A stretch of 64,000 nt of DNA from Anaerolineales bacterium (GCA_017985935.1 JAGNWT010000004.1:20830-84829); one strand, 5' to 3'. Counted from the stretch's first letter, positions 8,864 through 18,358 are shown. The notes: generated by a model not told the origin, from the letters alone. Numbers and translations are program-made.

Positions 8864-9706
8864 TTAATCAACGGGGTAAAGGATCATCCCAACCGTACCG
8901 GGGCCGAAATTGATGGCGAGGGAGATCGAGAGTTCCGTCATCTCAAATTCTTTGACATTGAAATTCTTGCGGGCTTCCTCGAGCAGGAACTTGCCAGATT
9001 CAAGATCGCGCGCATGGACAATACCGAGTGAGACAGGCTTGTCACCGACGAGGTCTTTACCCATTTCGATCACTTTTGCCAGGGCGTTCTTACGCGTGCG
9101 GACCTTGTCCACCATTTGGACCAATCCATCCTGCAGGCGCGCGATCGGCTTGACGTTGAGCACCGAGGCGAGGGCGGCAGAGAGCGTACCTACGCGTCCA
9201 CTGCGGCGGGCATATTCAAGGGTCTCGAGCGTGAGGACAATGTGGATCTTGTCGCGGATCGATTCAAGATACTTAATGATCTCTTCCACGCTTTTTCCTT
9301 CGTTCGCCATCTTGCGCGCGGTACGGCACATTAACGATGTGCCCATTGTGCCAGCCTGTGAATCGAACGGGATGATATTGTATTGCCCTTTGAGTTCTTC
9401 AGCGGCGGCTACACACGAAGCATAGGTGCCGGAGAGTTTGCTGGTAATGTGGATCGAAAGAATGGTGTCATCTTTCGAGTAATGCTTCTTGTAAAATTCC
9501 GCGAATTGATGGGGGGAGGGTTGTGATGTCTTGGGGTGATTCTTGTTCGACCCTACTTCCTTGTAGAAGGCGTCAAAATCCATGTCCACGCCTTGAATGA
9601 AAGTCTTCTCCCCAAAATGGATATTGATCGGGACAACCTTGATATCGTATTCTTTCTCCCAGGTGGAAGGGACATCAGCAGCGCCGTCAGTTACGATTCT
9701 CAACAT
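8864..9706 (-). CDS. DegV family fatty-acid-binding protein
   Basis: 280 aa. It begins MLRIVTDGAADVPSTWEKEY, with the DegV phosphate/fatty-acid-binding pattern: VTDG...DVP near the N-terminus, then TSQPSPHQF and HITSKLSGTYASC. The family binds fatty acids; FakB proteins present them to the FakA kinase, but no fakA is visible here. RBS GAAGGAGAG lies 5-6 bases before the ATG, and only 3 bases separate it from the sigma factor gene upstream, so the two are cotranscribed. Confidence 0.9.
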   Translation of the reverse strand: MLRIVTDGAADVPSTWEKEYDIKVVPINIHFGEKTFIQGVDMDFDAFYKEVGSNKNHPKTSQPSPHQFAEFYKKHYSKDDTILSIHITSKLSGTYASCVAAAEELKGQYNIIPFDSQAGTMGTSLMCRTARKMANEGKSVEEIIKYLESIRDKIHIVLTLETLEYARRSGRVGTLSAALASVLNVKPIARLQDGLVQMVDKVRTRKNALAKVIEMGKDLVGDKPVSLGIVHARDLESGKFLLEEARKNFNVKEFEMTELSISLAINFGPGTVGMILYPVD

Positions 9707-9709
9707 GTT

Positions 9710-10273
9710 TTACTCTCCTTCAAGATTAAGGTTTTGATCTTCCAGTTGGTCTCGAAGTGCCAGAAGAGTGCGGTGATAAAGACTCTTCACAGCGCCTTCG
9801 CTTCTACCCATGATCGCGCCGATCTCCGCATTGGACATATTCTCAACGAATTTCAGGATCAGCAGGTTCTGGCGTTCGGATGGCAGCTTGCGGATCATTC
9901 GCAACAGCGCATCCTGTTCCTGCGATCGAACCAAATTCCGCTCAGGGTGATCACCCTTGGTCGGCAGGATCGGCAGATCATCCAGCGGGATCTCCTGCTT
10001 GCGGCTCCGGTCGCGGTGCCAGTTGGCAACAAGGTTATGAGCAATCCGGTACAACCAGGCAGAAAATGGAACGCCGCGGTCTGTATAGTTCCGAATATGA
10101 TTCATTGCCCGTTGAAAGACACGCGCAGTTAGGTCTTCCGCATCGTGGGTGTTTCCGGTCCGGTAGTACACATAATTGAATATGCGCTCTACATAGCGTT
10201 CATAAAGCAGACCGAAGGATTCACGATCGCCCAGCGAAGCTCGCGAAAGAATTTCCTCTTCGTTGTAGTCCAT
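9710..10273 (-). CDS. ECF-type RNA polymerase sigma factor
   Basis: 187 aa from the ATG at 10273 (a TTG at 10288 would add five residues but has no ribosome-binding site). Region 2 runs over about 10-80 (FGLLYERYVERIFNYVYYRT, DAEDLTARVFQRAM) and region 4 over about 125-175 (LPSERQNLLILKFVENMSNAEIG and GRSEGAVKSLYHR). Regions 1 and 3 are absent, as in ECF sigma factors. The minus-strand leader of about 60-75 bases carries a TATACT box (about 10355-10350) and a CCGGCGG/CCGCCGG hairpin. It is followed directly by degV and a small membrane protein. Confidence 0.9.
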   Translation of the reverse strand: MDYNEEEILSRASLGDRESFGLLYERYVERIFNYVYYRTGNTHDAEDLTARVFQRAMNHIRNYTDRGVPFSAWLYRIAHNLVANWHRDRSRKQEIPLDDLPILPTKGDHPERNLVRSQEQDALLRMIRKLPSERQNLLILKFVENMSNAEIGAIMGRSEGAVKSLYHRTLLALRDQLEDQNLNLEGE

Positions 10274-10401
10274 TTCCGGCAGGGTCAAGATTAAAACCTT
10301 ACCGGCGGGTTTTCTTAAACAACACCGCCGGATTTGAGAAGTTGCACTGAGTATAACATGCGCAAATGTTGGAAAAAATATTTTCTTTCACAGAACACGT
10401 G

Positions 10402-10410
10402 TGCTATAAT
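10402..10410 (+). promoter_or_regulatory. Extended -10 promoter of uvrA
   Basis: TGC-TATAAT is an extended -10 element with the hexamer at 10405-10410. The mRNA would start near 10417, leaving a short leader with ribosome-binding site AGGAG (10424-10428) before the ATG at 10433. No LexA-type palindrome is apparent. Confidence 0.55.
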
Positions 10411-10432
10411 GTGAAGTCCCAATAGGAGAACC

Positions 10433-13306
10433 ATGTCATCCAACGTCATTCGCGTCGTGGGCGCGCGCGTCCACAATCTAAAAAATATCACCGTTGAGAT
10501 CCCTCGGGACAAACTGGTAGTCATCACTGGTTTATCGGGGTCGGGAAAATCGTCACTCGCGTTCGACACCATTTTCGCCGAAGGTCAGCGCCGCTACGTG
10601 GAGTCACTCTCGGCGTATGCACGGCAGTTCATCGGTCAAATGGACAAACCCGATGTGGATTACATCGACGGTCTCTCCCCCGCCGTATCCATTGACCAGA
10701 AATCGACCAGCCATAATCCACGCTCGACCGTTGGAACCGTGACAGAAATTTACGATTACATGCGTCTATTGTTCGCCCGCGCAGGAATCCCGCACTGTCC
10801 CATCTGCGGACGCGAAGTGGTCAAGCAGTCGGCTCAGGAGATCGTGGACAAGGTTGCCAAATTACCCGAAGGTTCGCGTGTTTTGATCCTCGCGCCGCTT
10901 GTCCGCGCCCGCAAAGGCACCTACCAAAATGTCTTCGAGGAAATCCGCAAAGCGGGTTTCACCCGCGTGCGTGTGGATGGAAATGTTCACTCGCTGGATG
11001 ACGAGATCGAACTCGACCGATATAAACAGCACACCATCGAAGCGGTGGTGGACCGCCTTGTCATTTCCAATGAAGGCGAAAAGGAAGAAAGAAAAGCGGC
11101 GCTTACCCGCCTGACCGATTCGATCGAAACCGCATTGAAATTTGGCGAAGGCTACCTCACTGTTAATCTGGTGGATAAAAAAGAAGATATTAATTTTTCC
11201 GAACATCTGGCCTGCCCCGAACACGGTGTAAGCATCAACGAGGTCGAGCCACGCACATTTTCCTTTAACACACCGCAAGGCGCATGCCCCGACTGCCAGG
11301 GACTTGGCTCGAAACTCGAGATCGATCCCCAGCGCATCATCCCTGATGATGGGGTTTCGCTGAACGACGGAGCCATTGTCAGCATGGAGTGGGGTCCGCG
11401 TGAAGAAGGCGGCTATTACTGGCAAAGTCTGGTCAACGCATCGAAGGCTTACAAGATCGATCTCGATAAACCCTTCGGCGAATTGACAGACGAGCAAAAG
11501 AAAATCATCCTCTACGGCACTGGCGACAAGCAGATCCAAATGACGTATCAGAATGCGAACGGCAGCGAATTCAAATTCTCCCGCGCGTTCGAAGGCGTCA
11601 TCACCAACCTTGAGCGTCGCTACCGCGAAACCAACTCAGAATACATCCGCGAAAAAATCTCGGAATACATGTCTGACCGCCCCTGCCCAAGCTGCGGCGG
11701 AAAGAGACTTAATCCCGCGGCGTTGGCTGTCACCGTGGACGATGTGAACATCGTCGAAGCGAACTCCTGGCCGGTCTCCACCACACTCGAATGGGTGAAG
11801 AAGATCTCAGGCAAAAGCTCGCCGCTCACTTCAAAGCAAAAGACGATCGCAGAGCGGGTTATCAAAGAAATCCATGAACGGCTTAATTTTCTGGTCAATG
11901 TCGGATTGAACTACCTGACGCTGAATCGCTCTGCCGCGACATTATCCGGCGGCGAGGCGCAGCGCATCAGACTTGCGACGCAGGTTGGATCCCGTTTAGT
12001 GGGAGTGCTCTACGTTTTGGATGAGCCCTCGATCGGCTTGCACCCGCGAGACAACTCACGCCTGCTCGATACGCTCAAGGGGCTGCGCGACCTGGGTAAC
12101 ACCGTGCTGGTCGTCGAACATGACGATGAGACCATCCGTGAAGCAGACTGGGTCATTGACCTCGGTCCGGCCGCTGGCGAGCACGGCGGACAGGTCATCG
12201 CGGAAGGAACGCCCAAGCAGATCCTGGCGCACCCAAAGTCACTGACAGGACTCTATCTCTCGGGGCGCAAGCAGGTCGCGATCCCGAAAAAGAGGCGTGA
12301 AGGAAATGGCAAAGCGCTGAAGATCGTAAATGCGACAGCCAACAACTTGAAGGGCATCGATGTCTCGATCCCGCTTGGAAAGATGGTCTGCATAACGGGC
12401 GTTTCAGGCTCGGGCAAGTCCACGTTGATGAGCGACATTTTGTATAACGCGCTTGCCGCGAAGCTGATGTTTGCGCGCACTTCCGCGGGCGAACATGAGA
12501 CTATTGAAGGCATCGAGCATCTCGACAAGATCATCAACATTGACCAGTCGCCCATTGGACGCACGCCGCGCTCAAACCCCGGTACATACACCGGGCTGTT
12601 CGATGAAATTCGCAAACTATTCGCAGAGCTTCCTGAAAGCAAGGTGCGCGGATACAAGCCCGGTCGTTTTTCCTTCAACGTGCACGGCGGACGCTGCGAA
12701 GCCTGTCAAGGACAGGGCGAGCTGCGGATCGAGATGCAGTTCCTGCCCGATGTGTATGTGCCGTGTGATGTTTGTCACGGCAAGCGATTCAACCGCGAAA
12801 CCCTGCAAGTGATGTTCCATGACAAATACTCGATCGCCGACGTGCTCGACATGACCGTCGATCATGCGCTCGAAGAATTCAAGAACTACCCGCCAATGCA
12901 GAACAAATTGAGATTGCTGCAAGAAGTAGGCTTGGGATACGTTCGAGTGGGTCAGCCCGCAACCACACTTTCAGGTGGTGAAGCCCAACGGGTAAAACTC
13001 TCCAAAGAACTCTCACGCCGCGCCACAGGCCGTACTTTGTATGTTTTGGATGAGCCCAGCGTCGGCTTGCACGCCGCAGACGTCCACAAGTTGATCGAGG
13101 TCCTGCAAAGGCTGGTGGACACGGGGAATTCAGTGGTTATCATCGAGCACAACCTCGACATCATCAAGATCGCAGACTGGCTGATCGATCTCGGTCCCGA
13201 AGGCGGAGACGGCGGCGGACAATTGATCGCCGAAGGCACGCCTGAGCAGGTGATGAAGGTGAAAGAATCCTACACAGGAAAATACCTGAAAGCACACATG
13301 AAGTAG
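10433..13306 (+). CDS. uvrA: Excinuclease ABC subunit A
   Basis: 957 aa, the usual UvrA length. It is the damage-recognition ATPase of nucleotide excision repair. First ABC half: Walker [14 protein letters not shown], zinc module CPICGREV, signature [12 protein letters not shown], Walker [17 protein letters not shown]. Second half: Walker [10 protein letters not shown], the conserved UvrA zinc finger CEACQGQGE...CDVCHGKRF, signature [13 protein letters not shown], Walker [15 protein letters not shown]. It is monocistronic, with its own promoter and a large inverted repeat after the stop. Together with the photolyase at 59.9 kb it covers UV-lesion repair. Confidence 0.98.
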   Translation: MSSNVIRVVGARVHNLKNITVEIPRDKLVVITGLSGSGKSSLAFDTIFAEGQRRYVESLSAYARQFIGQMDKPDVDYIDGLSPAVSIDQKSTSHNPRSTVGTVTEIYDYMRLLFARAGIPHCPICGREVVKQSAQEIVDKVAKLPEGSRVLILAPLVRARKGTYQNVFEEIRKAGFTRVRVDGNVHSLDDEIELDRYKQHTIEAVVDRLVISNEGEKEERKAALTRLTDSIETALKFGEGYLTVNLVDKKEDINFSEHLACPEHGVSINEVEPRTFSFNTPQGACPDCQGLGSKLEIDPQRIIPDDGVSLNDGAIVSMEWGPREEGGYYWQSLVNASKAYKIDLDKPFGELTDEQKKIILYGTGDKQIQMTYQNANGSEFKFSRAFEGVITNLERRYRETNSEYIREKISEYMSDRPCPSCGGKRLNPAALAVTVDDVNIVEANSWPVSTTLEWVKKISGKSSPLTSKQKTIAERVIKEIHERLNFLVNVGLNYLTLNRSAATLSGGEAQRIRLATQVGSRLVGVLYVLDEPSIGLHPRDNSRLLDTLKGLRDLGNTVLVVEHDDETIREADWVIDLGPAAGEHGGQVIAEGTPKQILAHPKSLTGLYLSGRKQVAIPKKRREGNGKALKIVNATANNLKGIDVSIPLGKMVCITGVSGSGKSTLMSDILYNALAAKLMFARTSAGEHETIEGIEHLDKIINIDQSPIGRTPRSNPGTYTGLFDEIRKLFAELPESKVRGYKPGRFSFNVHGGRCEACQGQGELRIEMQFLPDVYVPCDVCHGKRFNRETLQVMFHDKYSIADVLDMTVDHALEEFKNYPPMQNKLRLLQEVGLGYVRVGQPATTLSGGEAQRVKLSKELSRRATGRTLYVLDEPSVGLHAADVHKLIEVLQRLVDTGNSVVIIEHNLDIIKIADWLIDLGPEGGDGGGQLIAEGTPEQVMKVKESYTGKYLKAHMK

Positions 13307-13313
13307 CAAAACG

Positions 13314-13357
13314 GTCAAAGGTCGAAAGTCAAATATTAACGACTTTCGACCTTTGAC
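13314..13357. repeat. Perfect 17-bp inverted repeat downstream of uvrA
   Basis: GTCAAAGGTCGAAAGTC (13314-13330) is the exact reverse complement of 13341-13357, separated by a 10-base AT-rich loop. A further partial copy (TTTCGACC) follows. It sits 7 bases after the uvrA stop and lacks a T-tract, so it is either a terminator of unusual form or a dispersed palindromic element. Confidence 0.8.
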
Positions 13358-13465
13358 TTTCGACCTGCACCATTCCCCACAACCCATATTTTTCAGGTAG
13401 AATTATTTTTACACTGCGTCGAATGGGAATCACTGACAAACACGCTCTGTAAAAAAGGAAAACAA

Positions 13466-14257
13466 ATGAACAATAGACCTCCGATTTCATCTTCGCCTTC
13501 CAGCAGCATCAATGCCTATCGAAAACGCAGGCAGCGAGGCGGACCCAATATTATTCTTATCATTGCCGGATTGTTGGTACTGGGCGGCATTATTCTGCTC
13601 ATTGCCTGGTTGGCAGGACCCAGCAAGCCGATCAATGCGCTTTTTGCCACCGAGACCCCCACCCCCACTTTGACCTTCACTCCCACCAGCACTTCCACCC
13701 CCACCGCAACGGCAACGGTCACAGAAACCCCCACGATCACGGTTACACCGACCTTCTCCACATCCTTTAACTACACGGTGCAGGATGGCGATTATCTTGC
13801 ATTGATCGTGGAAAAATACAACCTTGGCGACGACGGCGTGGCATGGATATTACTGCTCAACCCATACGGAGGAGTCTCCGACTCCGGTCTGCCGATCGGT
13901 GTGGACCCAGCCACCCAGAACATTATCCCCGGACAGGTCCTTTTGCTGCCTGCACCCGGCGCTCCGCTGCCCACTTCCACCCCGATTCCGTTGGATATCG
14001 CTGCCGGCACAAAGCTGGAATACATTGTTCAGTCTGGTGACACCCTGGCAGGAATCGCATCCTTGTATAACAGCACAGAAGAAGCCATTATCGAAGAAAA
14101 TTCCATTGCCGACCCAAGCAAGATCTTCGTCGGTCAGCTTCTCATCATCCCGGTGAATATCGTTACAGCCACACCCACCCGCCCGCCCACAAGCACTCCC
14201 ATCACCCCAGGGCCGGGAACCCAGCTTCCCACCGTGACCATTACACCGGTCAATTAG
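13466..14257 (+). CDS. Membrane-anchored protein with two LysM domains
   Basis: 263 aa. A short cytoplasmic N-terminus precedes one membrane helix (about 28-52) and a Thr/Pro-rich linker (about 60-90, PTPTLTFTPTSTSTPTATAT). Two LysM modules follow: about 95-150 (YTVQDGDYLALIVEKYNLGD...) and about 183-232 (EYIVQSGDTLAGIASLYNST...). The tail is Pro/Thr-rich. LysM modules bind N-acetylglucosamine polymers such as peptidoglycan, so this is probably a wall-attached outer-surface protein. RBS AAGGAAA precedes the ATG. A related LysM protein is encoded at 45.7 kb. Confidence 0.85.
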   Translation: MNNRPPISSSPSSSINAYRKRRQRGGPNIILIIAGLLVLGGIILLIAWLAGPSKPINALFATETPTPTLTFTPTSTSTPTATATVTETPTITVTPTFSTSFNYTVQDGDYLALIVEKYNLGDDGVAWILLLNPYGGVSDSGLPIGVDPATQNIIPGQVLLLPAPGAPLPTSTPIPLDIAAGTKLEYIVQSGDTLAGIASLYNSTEEAIIEENSIADPSKIFVGQLLIIPVNIVTATPTRPPTSTPITPGPGTQLPTVTITPVN

Positions 14258-14265
14258 GACTAAAA

Positions 14266-14295
14266 ATGCCCCAGACATTGCCTGGGGCATTTTTT
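14266..14295 (+). terminator. Rho-independent terminator
   Basis: ATGCCCCAG / CTGGGGCAT stem with a 7-base loop and T-run, immediately after the LysM gene. Confidence 0.85.
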
Positions 14296-14318
14296 CGCTC
14301 ATCAATTCACAATTTCAC

Positions 14319-14347
14319 TGGACAAATAAACACCCCTCATGTAAAAT
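14319..14347 (+). promoter_or_regulatory. rpsT promoter
   Basis: TGGACA (14319-14324), 17-base spacer, TAAAAT (14342-14347): a sigma-70-like promoter about 45 bases before the rpsT start. Confidence 0.6.
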
Positions 14348-14392
14348 AGGGCGCTGTCAAATTGAAAGGCAAGTCACTTTTGGAGAATAACC

Positions 14393-14710
14393 TTGGCTAA
14401 CATTACTTCACAAATCAAACGCAATCGTCAGAACGAAAAACGCCGTATTCGTAACCGAAACCTTCGCGGTGCGGCTCGCACTGCTGTTTCTGCAGCCCGC
14501 AGCGCTTTTGAAGCGAACGAACCTCAAACCAAAGAAGCTGTGTTGAAGGCGATCAGCGCGCTCGACAAAGCCGCTGAAAAAGGCATCATTCACAAGAACA
14601 ATGCATCACGTCGTAAGGGACGCTTGATGAAGCGCCTCGCTGCATTCATTGCCGCCCCTCCCGTGGTTGAAGAGCCCGCTCCCAAAAAGAAAAAGAAAGC
14701 TTCTTCCTAG
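14393..14710 (+). CDS. rpsT: 30S ribosomal protein S20
   Basis: 105 aa, starting at a TTG codon. RBS TGGAG (14381-14385) is 7 bases upstream, and the TTG start gives the expected N-terminus MANITSQIKRNRQNEKRRIR. It is a helical, Lys/Arg-rich protein that binds 16S rRNA. The body matches S20 (IHKNNASRRKGRLMKRL), and a Pro/Lys-rich tail extends it beyond the usual 85-90 aa. It has its own promoter and terminator. TTG starts are common for rpsT and are often part of autoregulation. Confidence 0.97.
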   Translation: MANITSQIKRNRQNEKRRIRNRNLRGAARTAVSAARSAFEANEPQTKEAVLKAISALDKAAEKGIIHKNNASRRKGRLMKRLAAFIAAPPVVEEPAPKKKKKASS

Positions 14711-14745
14711 TAAGAAGAAAGACTTGCCTTTACAGTAGATCCATC

Positions 14746-14777
14746 AACGGGAACGCTTTTAGCGCTCCCGTTTTTTT
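14746..14777 (+). terminator. Rho-independent terminator of rpsT
   Basis: AACGGGAACGCT / AGCGCTCCCGTT stem (one mismatch), TTT loop, then seven Ts. Confidence 0.85.
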
Positions 14778-14817
14778 ATGGTCTTTCCGCAACACCGATA
14801 ACAAATCCCCATAGGGG

Positions 14818-14823
14818 TATAAT
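14818..14823 (+). promoter_or_regulatory. -10 box, leaderless promoter of argS
   Basis: TATAAT ends 9 bases before the argS ATG at 14833. The intervening CCAAAAACC contains no ribosome-binding site. Confidence 0.6.
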
Positions 14824-14832
14824 CCAAAAACC

Positions 14833-16641
14833 ATGTTTCAAAAAGAACAAAAACTCATCGAAGAAAAAATCAAGGACTTCTGCAAAACCAGTGACATTGC
14901 CCTGGCAGAACTGAAGTGGCAGCCCATCCCGTTCTCTGGCGAATGGGGTTTTTCCACGTCGTTCTTTCAGACTGCTGCCAATGAAGCAAAACTCGGCAAA
15001 GGGAACAAACTCCCGGTGCCGCAAAAAGCCCAGGAGATCGCCGAACAGGTCAAGGCGCAGATCGGGAACGTGGAAGGCATCAGCCGCCTCGAAGCCGTAA
15101 AAGGATATCTGAACATTTACTTTAAGACATCTGATTACGCCCGCCGGGTTGTTGACGAGGTCATTTCCAAAGGGGCGAAATTCGGGCAGGGAGATGTGAA
15201 GCCTGAAACGGTAATGGTCGAATACGCCCAGCCGAACACGCATCACTCGTTTCATATTGGACATGCGCGCAACACCATCCTCGGCGAGGTCCTTGCACGC
15301 CTTGTGGAATTTGCGGGATACAAGACCATCCGCGCCTCCTACCCTGGAGACCTCGGACTAGGCGTGATCACCGTGATGTGGATCTACGACAAACTCTACA
15401 AGGGGCAGGAACCCACAGGCGTGCATGAACGCGGACAGTGGCTCTTGAAGTTGTACGTGGAAGCAAATCAATTATTGGAAAAGAAAGAGAACGAAACTCC
15501 CGAGCAGACCGCGCAGCGTGAAGCCTACGAAATCGAACGCCGTGAGATGTATCGCAAGTGGGATGCCGGCGATGAATACGTTCGTGAATTGTGGCGCGTG
15601 ACCCGCGAGTGGAGTTTGGAAGAATTGCGCGAAGTGCTGCGCATGCTCGATGTGAACATGGATGTCTGGTTCTACGAATCTGAAGTGGACGAACCTTCAA
15701 AAGTGATCGTGGACGAACTGATCGCCAGAAACATAGCCGATGATGAACGACCGAACGGCGGCGCGGTCATTGTGAAGATCGACGAGAAACTTGGGCTGAC
15801 CAAAGAGAAGTATCGCACCAACGTCATCCTGCGCCGCGATGGGACAACCCTGTATCTGACAAAAGACCTCGCGCTCGCCAAAGTGAAGTTCGAAAAATAC
15901 CACGTGGATCGATCGATCTATGTCGTGGACTCGCGTCAGGCGCTGCACTTGCAACAGGCGTTTGCGATCTTAAAGCTATGGGGATTCCCCCAATCTGAGA
16001 AGTGCTACCACCTCGGTTATGGATTTGTCAGCCTGCCCGAAGGCGCGATGTCTTCGCGCAAAGGACGGGTTGTGCTTTTTAAAGAAGTTGCCGATGAAGC
16101 TGTGAGGCGTGTGCTTTCCTTTGAAACAGAAAAGAGCGCGGATATTCCGGTGGAAGAACGGGAGAAGATCGCTTATCAAATCGGCATGGGCGCGTTGGTC
16201 TATTCCATGCTCTGCGTGGACAATAACAAAGACATCATCTTTGATATTAATGAAGCGCTCTCATTTGATGGAAGGACCGGACCTTACATCCAAAACGCCC
16301 ATGTACGCGCGAACAGCATTTTGCGAAAAGCAGGGACAGGGCTGGTTGAAGGAACTACTTTCAATTACGAGCTCACAAAGCATGAGATCGAGCTCATTGA
16401 GCAGCTTTCCCGTTTTCCGCAGGCGGTTCAGCAAGCCGCGGAGGAGTACCGTCCGCTTGTGATGGCCGCATACGCCTACGAGTTGGCAAATACGTTCCAC
16501 TCTTTCTATCACGCGGTCAATGTGATGCAAACCGAAGATGAAGAGACAAGAAATGCCCGACTGCGGCTTGTCAGCGCCGCAAAACAGGTCATCGCGAACG
16601 CGCTCAGGTTGCTGGATATTCAAGCGCCGGATATGATGTGA
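14833..16641 (+). CDS. argS: Arginyl-tRNA synthetase
   Basis: 602 aa class I aminoacyl-tRNA synthetase. The HIGH motif appears in HSFHIGHARNTILGE (about 139-153), and the KMSKS counterpart is MSSRKGRVVLF (about 410-420). An N-terminal Add1-like region and the C-terminal DALR anticodon-binding domain (YAYELANTFHSFYHAVNVM) are both present. Essential for translation. Transcription appears leaderless, and a strong terminator follows. Confidence 0.97.
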   Translation: MFQKEQKLIEEKIKDFCKTSDIALAELKWQPIPFSGEWGFSTSFFQTAANEAKLGKGNKLPVPQKAQEIAEQVKAQIGNVEGISRLEAVKGYLNIYFKTSDYARRVVDEVISKGAKFGQGDVKPETVMVEYAQPNTHHSFHIGHARNTILGEVLARLVEFAGYKTIRASYPGDLGLGVITVMWIYDKLYKGQEPTGVHERGQWLLKLYVEANQLLEKKENETPEQTAQREAYEIERREMYRKWDAGDEYVRELWRVTREWSLEELREVLRMLDVNMDVWFYESEVDEPSKVIVDELIARNIADDERPNGGAVIVKIDEKLGLTKEKYRTNVILRRDGTTLYLTKDLALAKVKFEKYHVDRSIYVVDSRQALHLQQAFAILKLWGFPQSEKCYHLGYGFVSLPEGAMSSRKGRVVLFKEVADEAVRRVLSFETEKSADIPVEEREKIAYQIGMGALVYSMLCVDNNKDIIFDINEALSFDGRTGPYIQNAHVRANSILRKAGTGLVEGTTFNYELTKHEIELIEQLSRFPQAVQQAAEEYRPLVMAAYAYELANTFHSFYHAVNVMQTEDEETRNARLRLVSAAKQVIANALRLLDIQAPDMM

Positions 16642-16655
16642 TTTCGGCTCAAGCA

Positions 16656-16689
16656 CGGACCAAATCTTCGGATTTAGTCCGTTTTTTTT
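16656..16689 (+). terminator. Rho-independent terminator of argS
   Basis: CGGACCAAATC / GATTTAGTCCG stem closed by a TTCG tetraloop, followed by eight Ts. Confidence 0.9.
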
Positions 16690-16885
16690 GAACATTTTTC
16701 GCCTGTTGACATTTCCGGCAAAGGAGGGTTTTCCAAACTGTCACAACAAAAACAGGCTGAAAGTTATCTATACTATTGGCTAATTTTCCTGTTTAATCCA
16801 AGATAGTGACCGCACTGGGTAAAAACGAAAAGACCCAAAACCCACCCCGGGGCCTTTCGGACATTGTCCTCTTTGCGGTGCATTG

Positions 16886-16900
16886 ATAGGAGTTTCCTAT
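16886..16900 (+). promoter_or_regulatory. Hairpin covering the ribosome-binding site and start
   Basis: ATAGGA (16886-16891) pairs perfectly with TCCTAT (16895-16900), with a 3-base loop. The stem contains the AGGAG ribosome-binding site and the first two bases of the start codon. A TATACT box at 16769-16774 predicts a leader of about 120 bases. Confidence 0.4.
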
Positions 16901-18221
16901 GCCGATCAAAACCATCATTATGGGCGCCGCAGGGCGCGATTTCCACAACTTCAATACCTTCTTCCGCGGGAACAAGGATTACGAAGTGGTGGCATTTACT
17001 GCGACGCAGATCCCTGATATTGAAGGGCGTGTCTATCCCACCGAATTGGCGGGCGCGCAATATCCAAAGGGAATCCCGATCCACGCGGAAGAAGAACTTC
17101 TCGACCTGATCAAGAAGTACGGCGCGGAGCAGGTTGTATTCTCGTACAGCGATGTGCCGCATGAATATGTGATGCACAAGGCGAGCATGGTGAATGCTGC
17201 CGGCGCAGACTTCCGCATCATGGGCACAAAGAACACCCAGATCAAGAGCACAAAACCTGTCGTTTCGATCAGTGCTGTTCGGACGGGATCAGGCAAAAGC
17301 CAGACAACGAGACGCGTATCTCTCATCCTGCAAGAGATGGGATACAAGGTCGCTGCAATTCGCCACCCCATGCCTTATGGAAATCTCGTCGCGCAGGAAG
17401 TGCAGCGCTACGCCAATTACGACGATCTCGATGAATACCAATGCACGATCGAAGAACGCGAGGAGTACGAACCTCACATCGACAACGGCGTGATCATCTA
17501 CGCTGGTGTGGATTACGAAAAGATCATCCGCAAGGCTGAAGCCGAAGCCGATATCATTTTGTGGGATGGCGGTAATAATGACTTCCCGTTCTATGTGCCT
17601 GACCTGCAGATCGTGGTCGCCGACCCGCATCGCCCCGGTCATGAATCGACCTACTACCCCGGCGAGACCAATGTCCGCATGGCAGATGTATTTGTCATCA
17701 ACAAGGTGGATACGGCGGATGCAGAAGCGGTCATCAAAGTGCGCGAGGCGCTCCGCAAGTTGAACCCGAATGCGGTGCAGATCGAAGGCGCTTCCCCCCT
17801 CTTTGTAGATGACCCCGATGCCATCTTTGGCAAGCGTGTGTTGGTCGTGGAAGATGGACCGACCCTTACGCATGGTGAAATGGCTTACGGCGCCGGCTAT
17901 GTTGCGGCACGCCGCTTCGGCGCGAAGGAAATCGTTGACCCGCGTCCGTTTGCAGTTGGCTCGATCGCCAAGACATTTGAGAAGTATCCCAAGACCGGCA
18001 CGATCCTGCCTGCCATGGGCTACGGCGACAAGCAGACAAAAGAACTCGAAGAAACGATCAACAAATCTGACGTGGATCTGGTCATCATTGGCACGCCCAT
18101 TGACCTCTCCCGTGTCATCAAGATCAATAAGCCCAGTCAGCGTGTGCGCTACGAACTGCAAGAGATCGGTCAGCCGACGCTCAAAGATGTGTTGATGAAA
18201 AAATTTGGTTTGAAGAAGTAG
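16899..18221 (+). CDS. Cyclic 2,3-diphosphoglycerate synthetase-like P-loop protein
   Basis: 440 aa, COG2403-type. An N-terminal Rossmann-like region (MPIKTIIMGAAGRDFHNFN) is followed by a P-loop domain with Walker A RTGSGKSQTTRR (about 127-138) and a downstream DIILWDGGNNDFPF acidic motif. The archetype is the archaeal cyclic 2,3-diphosphoglycerate synthetase, but bacterial members have no proven function. No glycolytic neighbour is present. The long leader and the hairpin over the ribosome-binding site suggest translational control. A terminator follows. Confidence 0.8.
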   Translation: MPIKTIIMGAAGRDFHNFNTFFRGNKDYEVVAFTATQIPDIEGRVYPTELAGAQYPKGIPIHAEEELLDLIKKYGAEQVVFSYSDVPHEYVMHKASMVNAAGADFRIMGTKNTQIKSTKPVVSISAVRTGSGKSQTTRRVSLILQEMGYKVAAIRHPMPYGNLVAQEVQRYANYDDLDEYQCTIEEREEYEPHIDNGVIIYAGVDYEKIIRKAEAEADIILWDGGNNDFPFYVPDLQIVVADPHRPGHESTYYPGETNVRMADVFVINKVDTADAEAVIKVREALRKLNPNAVQIEGASPLFVDDPDAIFGKRVLVVEDGPTLTHGEMAYGAGYVAARRFGAKEIVDPRPFAVGSIAKTFEKYPKTGTILPAMGYGDKQTKELEETINKSDVDLVIIGTPIDLSRVIKINKPSQRVRYELQEIGQPTLKDVLMKKFGLKK

Positions 18222-18242
18222 ACCTGCAGAATCCAAGGTAAC

Positions 18243-18280
18243 AAAAGGAGTCGGGCGACACGCGTCCCCGACTCCTTTTA
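18243..18280 (+). terminator. Rho-independent terminator
   Basis: AAAAGGAGTCGGG / CCCGACTCCTTTT stem, 11-base loop; follows the cDPG-synthetase-like gene. Confidence 0.85.
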
Positions 18281-18358
18281 CCATCATCGCCCACCCGGCC
18301 AACAGGCACATTCAATTTCGCGATGGTATGACAGAAAAGCGCAACAACGAGGTTTCGT

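Noticed and set aside
10862..11539. 225-aa minus-strand open frame
   Set aside because: Antisense shadow of uvrA.
13660..13760. CRISPR-like or tandem repeats in C-rich DNA
   Set aside because: The repetition encodes the Thr/Pro linker of the LysM protein; units are irregular and there are no spacers. The same applies to 45800-45960 and 46310-46500.
16706..16711. TTGACA as the -35 box of the cDPG-synthetase-like gene
   Set aside because: No -10 hexamer lies 16-18 bases downstream; the likely TATACT is 57 bases away.
17289..18311. 340-aa minus-strand open frame
   Set aside because: Long, but antisense to the cDPG-synthetase-like gene; its sequence has no domain and results from GC-biased codon positions.
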